NCBI GenBank assembly: GCA_910587305.1
Contig: CAJUKV010000002.1
Location: 73,500 to 137,499, forward strand
DNA length: 64,000 bases
Source of the DNA: an uncultured Lachnospiraceae bacterium
Lineage (GTDB): Bacteria; Bacillota; Clostridia; Lachnospirales; Lachnospiraceae
Direction of reading: 5' to 3'
Of the stretch, positions 53,483 through 60,946 are shown piece after piece. A program made the translations under genes and the position numbers. The number at the start of each line of letters is the position of its first letter. The stretch's first letter is position 1. The notes beneath the pieces were generated by a model. It was not told where the DNA came from. It searched no databases and saw only the letters and a list, made by a program, of their open reading frames with translations.

Positions 53483-54769
53483 ATGAAATCACAAATTTTG
53501 ACCTGTATCACGGACATTTTTTTTATTAGCACGCAGCATATTTTATATAAACAGTTTCTGGGGAAAAAATATAAAAGCAGATTGCTTTTAACGGTGGGGT
53601 GGGGGATAGGCTTTTTATTTTGGAAAGCGGGCGGCAGTTTATTTGCGGAGTGTAAGCCGTTGCTTCACCTGTACGCCTGGAGCATTAATTTTGCGGCGCT
53701 GGCCATATTATACAGGGGGCATATAAAAGCAAAGATTGTTTTAATAAACAGCGCGGCGTTATTAAAATTTGCCGCAGAAGGGATTACGACATTCTTTTTC
53801 ATTTTTCCGGCAGCAATGGCAAGGAAAAGGTACTTTGCGCAGGCCATATGCCCGGATGTCAGAAATATCATTTCTCAATTGTTCTTTTTTCTGTTTGTAA
53901 AAATCGTTCTTATGACTTTTGCAAAACAATTCCGGATGAAATCAGCAGATTGGTTCGAATTATTTTTGATTCCGGCAGGAAGTATCGTTATTTGCTATGC
54001 CATATGGGAAAACACTTGCGGATATACGGGGCTGTGGCAGGATCTGGCGGCAGCCATTTTAACCGTCCTGAATCTGCAGGCATATTACGAGCGTCAAAAG
54101 CTGCGATTGTATAGAAAGAAAGACATGGAAAACAGATTAGCGCAACAGCAGAATGAGTCCCTTGGGCTGCAATATGAAAAGCTGAAAGAAAACTGGGAAA
54201 AACTGCGTGTACTGCGTCACAATATGGCGAATCACTATGCCCTTGAAATGGGGTATCTGGAAAAGGGCCAATATGACATGCTGTTAGCATACTGTGGAGA
54301 AAAGCTGGAGGAAATAAAAAGGCCGATGCCCATTATATATACAGGGAACATTGGGATTGATTCTATTCTCAACTATAAAATGGAAATTGCAGGAAAAAAT
54401 CAAATAAAAGTGGAACATGATATTGAGATTGAAAAGGAAGTCACGGTAAGCGATATAGATTTAAATATTCTGCTGGGCAATCTGTTTGACAACGCGGCTG
54501 AAGCGGTAAAAAGGCTGGACGGGGATAAAAGAAAATTACACATTGGGATAAAGGCGGAACGCTCAACATTTTTCTTAGAGGTCAGCAATCCCTACGAAGG
54601 ACACCGAAAAAAGGATAATATGGGCAATTTCCTTACCTGCAAAAAGGACAAAAACTTTCACGGCCTGGGACTAAGGGAAGTGAAGCGGGTGGTGAAAAAG
54701 TATCATGGTAAAATGAGAGTCAGCGCGGAAGAAAAAGAATTTCATGTGAAAATATTTATCTATATGTGA
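53483..54769 (+). CDS. GHKL sensor histidine kinase (AgrC-like)
   Basis: 428 residues. Six or so N-terminal transmembrane helices (to about residue 195) form the sensing part. A coiled region follows, with the phosphorylated His in VLRHNMANHYALEM. The ATPase domain has NLFDNAAEAVKRL and the G box FHGLGLREVKRVV. AgrC-type kinases sense peptides, but I found no AgrB or peptide gene nearby. It should partner with the LytTR regulator at 51809. Confidence 0.9.
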   Translation: MKSQILTCITDIFFISTQHILYKQFLGKKYKSRLLLTVGWGIGFLFWKAGGSLFAECKPLLHLYAWSINFAALAILYRGHIKAKIVLINSAALLKFAAEGITTFFFIFPAAMARKRYFAQAICPDVRNIISQLFFFLFVKIVLMTFAKQFRMKSADWFELFLIPAGSIVICYAIWENTCGYTGLWQDLAAAILTVLNLQAYYERQKLRLYRKKDMENRLAQQQNESLGLQYEKLKENWEKLRVLRHNMANHYALEMGYLEKGQYDMLLAYCGEKLEEIKRPMPIIYTGNIGIDSILNYKMEIAGKNQIKVEHDIEIEKEVTVSDIDLNILLGNLFDNAAEAVKRLDGDKRKLHIGIKAERSTFFLEVSNPYEGHRKKDNMGNFLTCKKDKNFHGLGLREVKRVVKKYHGKMRVSAEEKEFHVKIFIYM

Positions 54770-54836
54770 AAAAATAGTACTTTAGTACGTATTAATACAA
54801 AGTTTATATTTTTTTAAGTGACTAAAATTTAAGTGT

Positions 54837-54871
54837 GTGATATACTTACTTCATATGACGAGATATGACGA
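54837..54871 (+). promoter_or_regulatory. Extended -10 promoter with direct-repeat operator
   Basis: TGATATACT (54838-54846) is an extended -10 element. ATATGACGA repeats at 54853-54861 and 54863-54871, exactly one helical turn (10 bp) apart, immediately downstream of the expected transcription start. It may bind the HTH protein encoded behind it. Confidence 0.5.
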
Positions 54872-54900
54872 CACTATAGCTCTGACAAGGAGGTTTCAAC

Positions 54901-55236
54901 ATGACAAAAGCAGAAATTTTAAAACAGGAGATATTGAAACAGTATAAAAGCGTGAGGCAGTTTGCCATTGATATGGAGATTCCTTATAGTACGCTGGTAA
55001 CAGCGTTAGACAGAGGGATTGAGGGAATGGCTTACGGCACGGTTATTCGCATGTGTGATAGATTAAGCCTGAACCCGGTTGATTTTTCATCCCTTGAAAA
55101 AGGAGAAGTTTTGGGTGAGAAGATTTTGGAAAACAGAGTGATGCAGTATTATATTCAGTTAAACAAGAAGGGACGTAAGAAAATTCTTGAAATGATGGAA
55201 GATTACGTTCAGCTTGAAAAGTATAGGGAGCAGTAG
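54901..55236 (+). CDS. HTH transcriptional regulator, Cro/CI-like
   Basis: 111 residues. A compact HTH (SVRQFAIDMEIPYSTLVTAL) is followed by DRGIEGMAYGTVIRMCDRLS, the arrangement seen in many Lachnospiraceae repressors, and a helical tail. AAGGAGG lies eight bases before the ATG. glf begins only 5 bp after the stop, so both share a transcript. Confidence 0.82.
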   Translation: MTKAEILKQEILKQYKSVRQFAIDMEIPYSTLVTALDRGIEGMAYGTVIRMCDRLSLNPVDFSSLEKGEVLGEKILENRVMQYYIQLNKKGRKKILEMMEDYVQLEKYREQ

Positions 55237-55241
55237 ACCGT

Positions 55242-56381
55242 ATGGGTAAACATTTTGATTATCTGGTAGTAGGGGCTGGACTTTTTGGTTCAGCTTTTTC
55301 TCATAAAATGACGGAAAGCGGGCGGACATGCCTGGTGATTGACCAAAGAGATCATGTGGCAGGGAATATATACACAAGCTTAAAGCGCCATATCCATGTG
55401 CATGAATATGGAGCGCATATTTTCCATACTTCCAACCGGAGAATATGGGATTATATGAACCAATTTACGGAGTTTAACCACTTTGTAAATTCCCCTATGG
55501 CGATTTATAAGGATGAAATTTATAATCTTCCTTTTAATATGAATACCTTCAGCAAATTGTGGGGAATTAAAACCCCGGGGGAGGCAAAGGAGATTATCAG
55601 AAAACAGATAGAAGGTCTGTCAATCGGGGAGCCCCGGAATTTGGAAGAACAGGCCCTGTCCTTAGCCGGCCGCGACGTGTATGAAAAACTAATCAAAGGC
55701 TATACGGAGAAGCAGTGGGGAAGGGAGTGCCGTGACCTTCCGGCTTTTATTATCAAGAGGGTTCCTCTTCGGTTTACATATGATAATAACTATTTTTCAG
55801 ACAGATTCCAGGGGATTCCCGTAGGGGGATACACGGCGATCGTTGAGAAAATGCTGAAACAGTGTGAGGTCAGGTTAAACACAAGGTATCAGGAATTTGT
55901 AAAGCGGCAGGAGGAAGCGTCCCTTAAGGGAGAAGACGTGGTTACGTATGACAAAGTATTGTATACCGGTATGATTGACGAATACTTTGATTATTGTCTG
56001 GGAAATCTGGAATACCGTTCCCTTAAATTTGAAAAGGAAGATATGCCTGAGGTGGATAATTATCAGGGAAACGCGGTTATCAATTATACGGAAAAAGAAG
56101 TGCCTTATACCCGTGTTATTGAACACAAGCATTTTCATTTTGGCCAGGGAGAGGGTACGGTTATCACCAGAGAATATCCGTCTGCCTGGACGCCGGGAGC
56201 AGAGCCCTACTATCCTGTAAATGATGAACGGAACAATGCTCTTTTTTTAAGGTATCAGGAACTGGCGCAGAAAGAGGAAAACGTCATCTTTGGAGGACGG
56301 CTGGGCCAGTACCGTTACTATGACATGGATAAGGTAATCGAAGCGGCCCTTGACCTGGCGGAAAAAGAATTGGAAAAGTAA
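55242..56381 (+). CDS. glf: UDP-galactopyranose mutase
   Basis: 379 residues. It converts UDP-galactopyranose to UDP-galactofuranose with reduced FAD, supplying surface galactan. The FAD motif is VVGAGLFGSAFSHKM at the N-terminus; HEYGAHIFHTSN, YTEKQWGREC and GGRLGQYRYYDMDKVI are family signatures, the last containing the conserved Arg and Tyr. It follows an HTH gene and is the only galactofuranose gene seen; the UDP-galactose could come from galE at 2343. Confidence 0.95.
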   Translation: MGKHFDYLVVGAGLFGSAFSHKMTESGRTCLVIDQRDHVAGNIYTSLKRHIHVHEYGAHIFHTSNRRIWDYMNQFTEFNHFVNSPMAIYKDEIYNLPFNMNTFSKLWGIKTPGEAKEIIRKQIEGLSIGEPRNLEEQALSLAGRDVYEKLIKGYTEKQWGRECRDLPAFIIKRVPLRFTYDNNYFSDRFQGIPVGGYTAIVEKMLKQCEVRLNTRYQEFVKRQEEASLKGEDVVTYDKVLYTGMIDEYFDYCLGNLEYRSLKFEKEDMPEVDNYQGNAVINYTEKEVPYTRVIEHKHFHFGQGEGTVITREYPSAWTPGAEPYYPVNDERNNALFLRYQELAQKEENVIFGGRLGQYRYYDMDKVIEAALDLAEKELEK

Positions 56382-56392
56382 AAGACAAAAAA

Positions 56393-56428
56393 CAAGGAGA
56401 ATCTTAAGCGATTCTCCTTGAAAATTTT
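56393..56428 (+). terminator. Rho-independent terminator after glf
   Basis: Perfect stem CAAGGAGAATC / GATTCTCCTTG with a six-base loop followed by AAAATTTT; also usable on the minus strand. Confidence 0.85.
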
Positions 56429-56430
56429 AT

Positions 56431-56489
56431 ACACGCGGGCGTCCGGATAAAGTATGCCTGCACTGGCAAAGGCCCGGCAAAATGTTTCG
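56431..56489 (+). repeat. Dispersed repeat R1, degenerate unit
   Basis: CACGCGGGCGTCC...AAAGTATGCC and AAAGGCCCGGCAAAA follow the order of R1 units; the terminal stem-loop is weak. Confidence 0.45.
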
Positions 56490-56506
56490 GGACGCTGCAC
56501 AATTCG

Positions 56507-57820
56507 TTAACAGTAGCTGTTGAAAAACATTCCACTATAATTGCTGGTCATGTAAGGGGCTGCAAAGTTGTGTCCCGCCGGATTTTTATAAGCAACCAGA
56601 GTTTTATCCACATATTCCATTGGGTTTAAAGATACCTGGTTGGTTTTCCGCAGGATAGAATTGGTGAAATCTTTTATGGTGGAGAATTGGTCGCGCATTC
56701 CACTGCTTAACATAGAGTGCTTAAATGCTGTGTTATCTATAGAAAGCTGGCCGTTATCCTCAAACGTAAAGCCGATTTTTTCCAGATCCGTCTGATAATT
56801 ACGGGATATATGATCCATTTCCTTCATGAGCCTGCCGCTTCTTGGATGTGAATCCCGATATTCTGCCGCCGCCCTGATAAAGGAATTATAACCGTATACA
56901 AGATCGCTGACATTTTCCGTAAAGGAATCTAAGTCGGTTTTTAAACCGATTTCTGTGGTCTCGCCCTCCATACTGCTGATACCGTTTAAAGTAATTTCGA
57001 ACAGTCTGCCGATGGAAAACTGATTAGAGGAAGAACTGCGGGGCTCTCCGTTTATAAGGAACTGGGCGTTGGAAGGCTGCCTTGCCACATAATCAAGACC
57101 AAGGTAATCCACCGTACCGGACTGCTTACTGGTCTGGTCATCGGATACATGGAAGATATAATTCTTACCGTCCCGTAAACCGCTGCCGGTGGAAGAAAGC
57201 CGCAAAGAAGAATTTCCCTTGTCATCTGCCAGAATGTCAGCGGTAAGGCCCACATCCGCATTGTTAATCAGCCGGGCAAGACGATCTTGTAATTCGCGGT
57301 TTGTCTCGCCTTCGCGGACGTTATACTGGAATTCATAGCTCAAATCGTTGATGGTTATGTCAAAGGAGTAGGAATCCGGCGAAAGCTTAGACTTTTCATT
57401 ACCCGGAAGGAAAGTCCCAAGATTCACCTGATTGGCTGCCAAAGCAGTTACTTCCAATTCAAAAGGCGGAATAACGCCTTCGGCGCTGCCATCCCCTATA
57501 TAAGAGGCCGTGGCAATGTCCGTGTTACTGGAATAGGCTCCCTTTTTGGCAAGCATTTTATTTTCGTCAAGGCCGCCGAGAGAGGCAATGGTATTGCGCA
57601 GCTCCCTGGCATTTTCTTTCAGGCCAACGGCAAATTCGCGGGATTCCTTGCTGGAATCTAAAATGTACAAAGGCGAGTCTTTATTAAGTTTAACGATGGA
57701 ATTGTAAATACTGCGCAGCTCTCGCTTGCCGTGCATATCATATTTGGTATCGGCTTTGGAGGCATAGGTAGTGAGATAGTGATTGTAAACACTATTTAAT
57801 GAAATATTATAATACGACAT
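56507..57820 (-). CDS. FliD-like flagellar cap / hook-associated protein
   Basis: 437 residues. The N-terminal segment lacks a signal peptide. Middle residues (about 120-330) fit the D2-D3 region of FliD (ELEVTALAANQVNLGTF, ITINDLSYEFQYNVREGET with the flagellin-hook IN pattern). The C-terminal half (DLVYGYNSFIRAAAEY to LSIDNTAFKH) matches FliD_C. No other flagellar gene is in the window, so it could be an orphan, a misplaced cap gene or a FliD-derived surface protein. It also ends unusually, with Tyr-Cys. Confidence 0.65.
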   Translation of the reverse strand: MSYYNISLNSVYNHYLTTYASKADTKYDMHGKRELRSIYNSIVKLNKDSPLYILDSSKESREFAVGLKENARELRNTIASLGGLDENKMLAKKGAYSSNTDIATASYIGDGSAEGVIPPFELEVTALAANQVNLGTFLPGNEKSKLSPDSYSFDITINDLSYEFQYNVREGETNRELQDRLARLINNADVGLTADILADDKGNSSLRLSSTGSGLRDGKNYIFHVSDDQTSKQSGTVDYLGLDYVARQPSNAQFLINGEPRSSSSNQFSIGRLFEITLNGISSMEGETTEIGLKTDLDSFTENVSDLVYGYNSFIRAAAEYRDSHPRSGRLMKEMDHISRNYQTDLEKIGFTFEDNGQLSIDNTAFKHSMLSSGMRDQFSTIKDFTNSILRKTNQVSLNPMEYVDKTLVAYKNPAGHNFAAPYMTSNYSGMFFNSYC

Positions 57821-58101
57821 AGGCTACCCTCTCCTTTCTTCCATGAATCGCGTACCGTCAACGCCTTTTGACGGGAAAACTTTCTTAATATTAATACGAA
57901 ATGCTTTATGAGCCGTACAATTTTAAAATTAAGAAAATTTTCATAAATACGGGGCAAAAACCTATTTATTTAAACATACTTCTACATAATTATATATCGT
58001 TAGATCCGGGCAAAAAATGAAGACTAAAAAATGAAATTTTTATAAATTTATAAAATAATTTTAACATACAAAGGTTGTCAATACAAGAAAAATCTATTCG
58101 G
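57821..58101. other. AT-rich region upstream of the FliD-like gene
   Basis: It must contain the minus-strand promoter of the FliD-like gene. No gene or repeat is seen until the R5 fragment at 58102. Confidence 0.4.
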
Positions 58102-58165
58102 GGTAACTATTCAGCCCAGGACTTTGCATTTGTTGCAAAGTCCGTGAGAACGCATATATTCCGCC
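58102..58165 (-). repeat. R5 element, uninterrupted related copy
   Basis: GTAACTATTCAGCCCAGGAC followed by TTTGCA and CGTGAGAACGCATA matches the reverse complement of 51344-51394 plus 51634-51640. The join GGGCTGAA-TAGTTAC is intact here, showing the empty target of the inner 229-bp element. The hairpin GGACTTTGCA / TGCAAAGTCC is perfect. Confidence 0.7.
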
Positions 58166-58201
58166 GAGAGTGAACTCGTAAAAAAATCAGTAAAAATCAG
58201 G

Positions 58202-58230
58202 TTGACGGGGAGGCAAGTATATGTTATAGT
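58202..58230 (+). promoter_or_regulatory. Promoter of rpmG-secE-nusG
   Basis: TTGACG (58202-58207) and TATAGT (58225-58230), 17-bp spacer. Confidence 0.85.
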
Positions 58231-58300
58231 AATCAAACGAGATTATATTTTAGGTCTTTTTTTTATGCACAAAATCCGGTAAAAGATTGGAGGAAAAATC

Positions 58301-58450
58301 ATGCGCACAAGAATTACATTGGCATGTACGGAATGCAAACAGCGTAACTACAATACCACAAAAGATAAGAAGACACATCCTGACAGGATGGAAATCAAGA
58401 AATATTGCAGATTCTGCAGAACCCATACGCTGCACAAGGAAACAAAATAA
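58301..58450 (+). CDS. rpmG: 50S ribosomal protein L33
   Basis: 49 residues, the usual size. It shows the zinc-ribbon type with two CxxC pairs (LACTECKQRNY and YCRFCRTHT), so this is the zinc-binding C+ form. GGAGG lies eight bases before the ATG. It heads the rpmG-secE-nusG operon. Confidence 0.95.
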   Translation: MRTRITLACTECKQRNYNTTKDKKTHPDRMEIKKYCRFCRTHTLHKETK

Positions 58451-58482
58451 AAGGTTTTGCTGGCATCTGAAAGGAGTTAGAA

Positions 58483-58710
58483 ATGGCAGATTCTGCTAAA
58501 AACAATAAAAAGGAAAAAGCGGCAAAGGCAGCCAAGCCTGATTTCTTTAAGGGCGTAAAGGTTGAATTTAAGAAGATTTCATGGCCGGACAAGGATTCAC
58601 TTATGAAGCAGTCCGTTGCAGTTGTTTGTATTTCGGTAGTGCTCGGTGCAGTGATTGCAGTGCTGGATTTCCTGATGCAGTACGGTGTGGATTTCCTGAC
58701 AAGTCTGTAG
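58483..58710 (+). CDS. secE: Preprotein translocase subunit SecE
   Basis: 75 residues. A Lys/Ala-rich N-terminus leads to the conserved amphipathic FFKGVKVEFKKISWPDKD and one transmembrane helix (SVAVVCISVVLGAVIAVLDF). It stabilises SecY in the membrane. 32 bp after rpmG and 15 bp before nusG. Confidence 0.95.
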   Translation: MADSAKNNKKEKAAKAAKPDFFKGVKVEFKKISWPDKDSLMKQSVAVVCISVVLGAVIAVLDFLMQYGVDFLTSL

Positions 58711-58725
58711 AGTGAGGGTAATTGT

Positions 58726-59244
58726 ATGGCAGAGGCAAATTGGTATGTGGTGCATACCTATTCCGGATATGAAAATAAGGTAAAAGCCAATATAGAAAAA
58801 ACAATCGAGAACAGGCATTTGGAGGAAGAGATTCTGGAGGTTCGCGTTCCTTTGCAGGATGTGGTGGAATTAAAAAACGGTGCAAAGAGAACGGTCCAGA
58901 AAAAAATGTTCCCTGGCTATGTGCTGATTAATATGGTCATGAATGACGATACGTGGTATGTTGTCCGCAATACAAGAGGCGTGACAGGCTTCGTAGGCCC
59001 CGGAAGCAAGCCGGTTCCTTTATCGGAGGCGGAGATGAAACCTCTTGGAATCAAGACGGAAAACATTTCCGTTGATTTTGCGGAAGGAGACGCCATAGCC
59101 GTTGTAGCCGGCGTGTGGAAGGATACCGTGGGTGTGGTACAGCGGATGGATTACGGGAAACAGACGGCTACCATAAACGTAGACTTGTTCGGAAGGGAAA
59201 CGCCTGTGGAAATCAGTTTTGCGGAAGTCAGGAAGATGTCCTGA
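58726..59244 (+). CDS. nusG: Transcription termination/antitermination factor NusG
   Basis: 172 residues. The NGN domain starts WYVVHTYSGYENKVKANIE and contains KKMFPGYVLINM. The C-terminal KOW domain has FAEGDAIAVVAGVWKDTVGV, which is a slightly divergent KOW (GVWKD in place of the usual GPFKD). It binds RNA polymerase and modulates pausing. Confidence 0.95.
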   Translation: MAEANWYVVHTYSGYENKVKANIEKTIENRHLEEEILEVRVPLQDVVELKNGAKRTVQKKMFPGYVLINMVMNDDTWYVVRNTRGVTGFVGPGSKPVPLSEAEMKPLGIKTENISVDFAEGDAIAVVAGVWKDTVGVVQRMDYGKQTATINVDLFGRETPVEISFAEVRKMS

Positions 59245-59529
59245 GACAGATAGAAAAGAACAAGAATGTTTAAGACAGTGGTTTGACCGAAGGCTGGGCG
59301 ATTAGCGCTTCGTTATTGGCAAGTTATGATATTTATGGCAGGCCATGGGCCGGCGTAAATATAGAGAAACTTTAGTAAGTCTGCGCAAGCGCAGGCTGTG
59401 GGAGCAGAAGCAGGTTCTGCGCCATACCACGATGCAACCGTATCCCGACAGGAATACGAGTGGTCGGAAAAGTAAGTTTCTGTCCCGGAGGGAGACGGAA
59501 GAAATTGCATTATTTAAGGAGGTGCCACA
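59245..59529 (+). promoter_or_regulatory. Long 5' leader before rplK
   Basis: 285 bp with several short hairpins (for example CTGCGCAAGCGCAG near 59380 and CGTATCCCGACAGGAATACG near 59440). Its position fits a leader for rplK-rplA, perhaps a site for autoregulation by L1, but I cannot identify the L1-binding fold by eye. No clear promoter is present, so transcription may come from the nusG operon. Confidence 0.35.
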
Positions 59530-59955
59530 ATGGCAAAGAAAGTAGAAGGATATATTAAGTTACAGATCCCTGCTGGTAAAGCTACGCCAGCGCCCCCGGT
59601 TGGTCCTGCACTTGGACAGCATGGGGTTAACATCGTTGAATTCACAAAGCAGTTCAACGCAAGGACGGCTGATAAGGGGGATGTGATCATCCCTGTTGTA
59701 ATCACGGTATATGCAGACAGAAGCTTTAGTTTTATTACGAAAACTCCTCCTGCTGCAGTACTTCTTAAGAAGGCATGCAATATAAAATCAGGTTCGGCAG
59801 TGCCTAACAAGACGAAGGTTGCAACGATTTCCAAAGCGAAGCTTCAGGAGATCGCCGAGATGAAAATGCCTGATCTTAACGCGGCAAGCGTCGAGGCGGC
59901 TATGAGCATGATTGCCGGAACAGCAAGAAGTATGGGTATCACAGTAGAGGACTAA
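59530..59955 (+). CDS. rplK: 50S ribosomal protein L11
   Basis: 141 residues, standard length. Signature segments are KLQIPAGKATPAPPVGPALG, EFTKQFNARTAD and SFITKTPPAAVLLKKA. The N-terminal Pro-rich part contacts 23S rRNA and release factors. Binding site AAGGAGG is eight bases upstream. Confidence 0.97.
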   Translation: MAKKVEGYIKLQIPAGKATPAPPVGPALGQHGVNIVEFTKQFNARTADKGDVIIPVVITVYADRSFSFITKTPPAAVLLKKACNIKSGSAVPNKTKVATISKAKLQEIAEMKMPDLNAASVEAAMSMIAGTARSMGITVED

Positions 59956-60119
59956 ACAATAAATTTGTGAAAGTGGGAGGCGTATGGATTAGAAAAGAGA
60001 TTTTCAATCAGCCAATTTGGGCCCTCGCAAAGCGGATTTTGCACACAGGCAAAAAGCAGGCGCCGGCAGGAACTGGAATGTATGAAAATACGCCGATTGA
60101 ACCATAGGAGGAATTAATA
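59956..60119 (+). other. Unusually long rplK-rplA spacer
   Basis: 164 bp. It starts GTGGGAGGCGTATGG and ends ACCATAGGAGGAATTAAT. In related bacteria similar GTGGGAGG...CCA.AGGAGG halves are usually close together and are part of the L1 control site, so about 110 bp seem to be inserted. Confidence 0.4.
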
Positions 60120-60809
60120 ATGAAACATGGAAAGAAATATTTAGAGGCTGCAAAGCAGGTTGACCGCGGAACAGCGTATGAGCCTGCAGATGCAATTGCA
60201 TTAGTAAAAAAGACGGCAGTCGCAAAGTTTGATGAAACAGTGGAAGTTCATATCAGAACCGGATGTGACGGACGTCATGCGGAACAGCAGGTGCGTGGAG
60301 CCGTTGTGCTGCCGAATGGAACAGGTAAGACGGTGAAGGTTCTGGTATTTGCAAAAGGCGATAAGGTAAACGAGGCGGAGGCTGCCGGAGCCGATTATGT
60401 TGGAGGCGACGAGCTGGTTCCAAGAATTCAGCATGAAGGCTGGCTGGACTTCGACGTAGTGGTTGCTACCCCTGATATGATGGGTATTGTTGGCCGTCTG
60501 GGTAAAATTTTAGGACCGAAAGGCCTGATGCCTAACCCGAAGGCCGGAACGGTAACCATGGACGTTACCAAAGCAATCAATGACATCAAGGCCGGTAAAA
60601 TTGAGTACCGACTTGATAAATCCAATATTATTCATGTTCCGATTGGAAAGGCTTCCTTTGACAATACAAAGCTTCAGGAAAACTTTGACGCTTTGATGGA
60701 GGCAATTGTTAAGGCAAGACCTTCGGCGCTGAAAGGACAGTATTTAAGGAATATCACCATTACTTCTACTATGGGACCCGGCGTGAAGGTGAGCACTGCA
60801 AAATTCTAA
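60120..60809 (+). CDS. rplA: 50S ribosomal protein L1
   Basis: 229 residues, standard length. FDETVEVHIRTGCDGRHAEQ near the start (the ordinary N-terminal beta-strand is slightly divergent: most L1 have LGVDPRHADQ), GKILGPKGLMPNPKAGTVT as the family signature, and SSAPALKG-like ARPSALKGQYLRNITIT at the end. AGGAGG lies eight bases upstream. Confidence 0.97.
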   Translation: MKHGKKYLEAAKQVDRGTAYEPADAIALVKKTAVAKFDETVEVHIRTGCDGRHAEQQVRGAVVLPNGTGKTVKVLVFAKGDKVNEAEAAGADYVGGDELVPRIQHEGWLDFDVVVATPDMMGIVGRLGKILGPKGLMPNPKAGTVTMDVTKAINDIKAGKIEYRLDKSNIIHVPIGKASFDNTKLQENFDALMEAIVKARPSALKGQYLRNITITSTMGPGVKVSTAKF

Positions 60810-60824
60810 TAATGAAACCGGACG

Positions 60825-60857
60825 AAAAGCCACTTCTTTTAAAGGGTGGCTTTTTTT
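60825..60857 (+). terminator. Terminator after rplA
   Basis: AAAAGCCAC / GTGGCTTTTTTT stem with a T-run. It ends the rplKA transcript before the inserted CapA-like gene. Confidence 0.85.
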
Positions 60858-60946
60858 GCCGGCTAAGAAAAGCCGGATTTTAATATGCCCTGTGATAACC
60901 AATTTTTAGAATATGGGCCGGTATGCGATAAAGCATATTTGGCATA

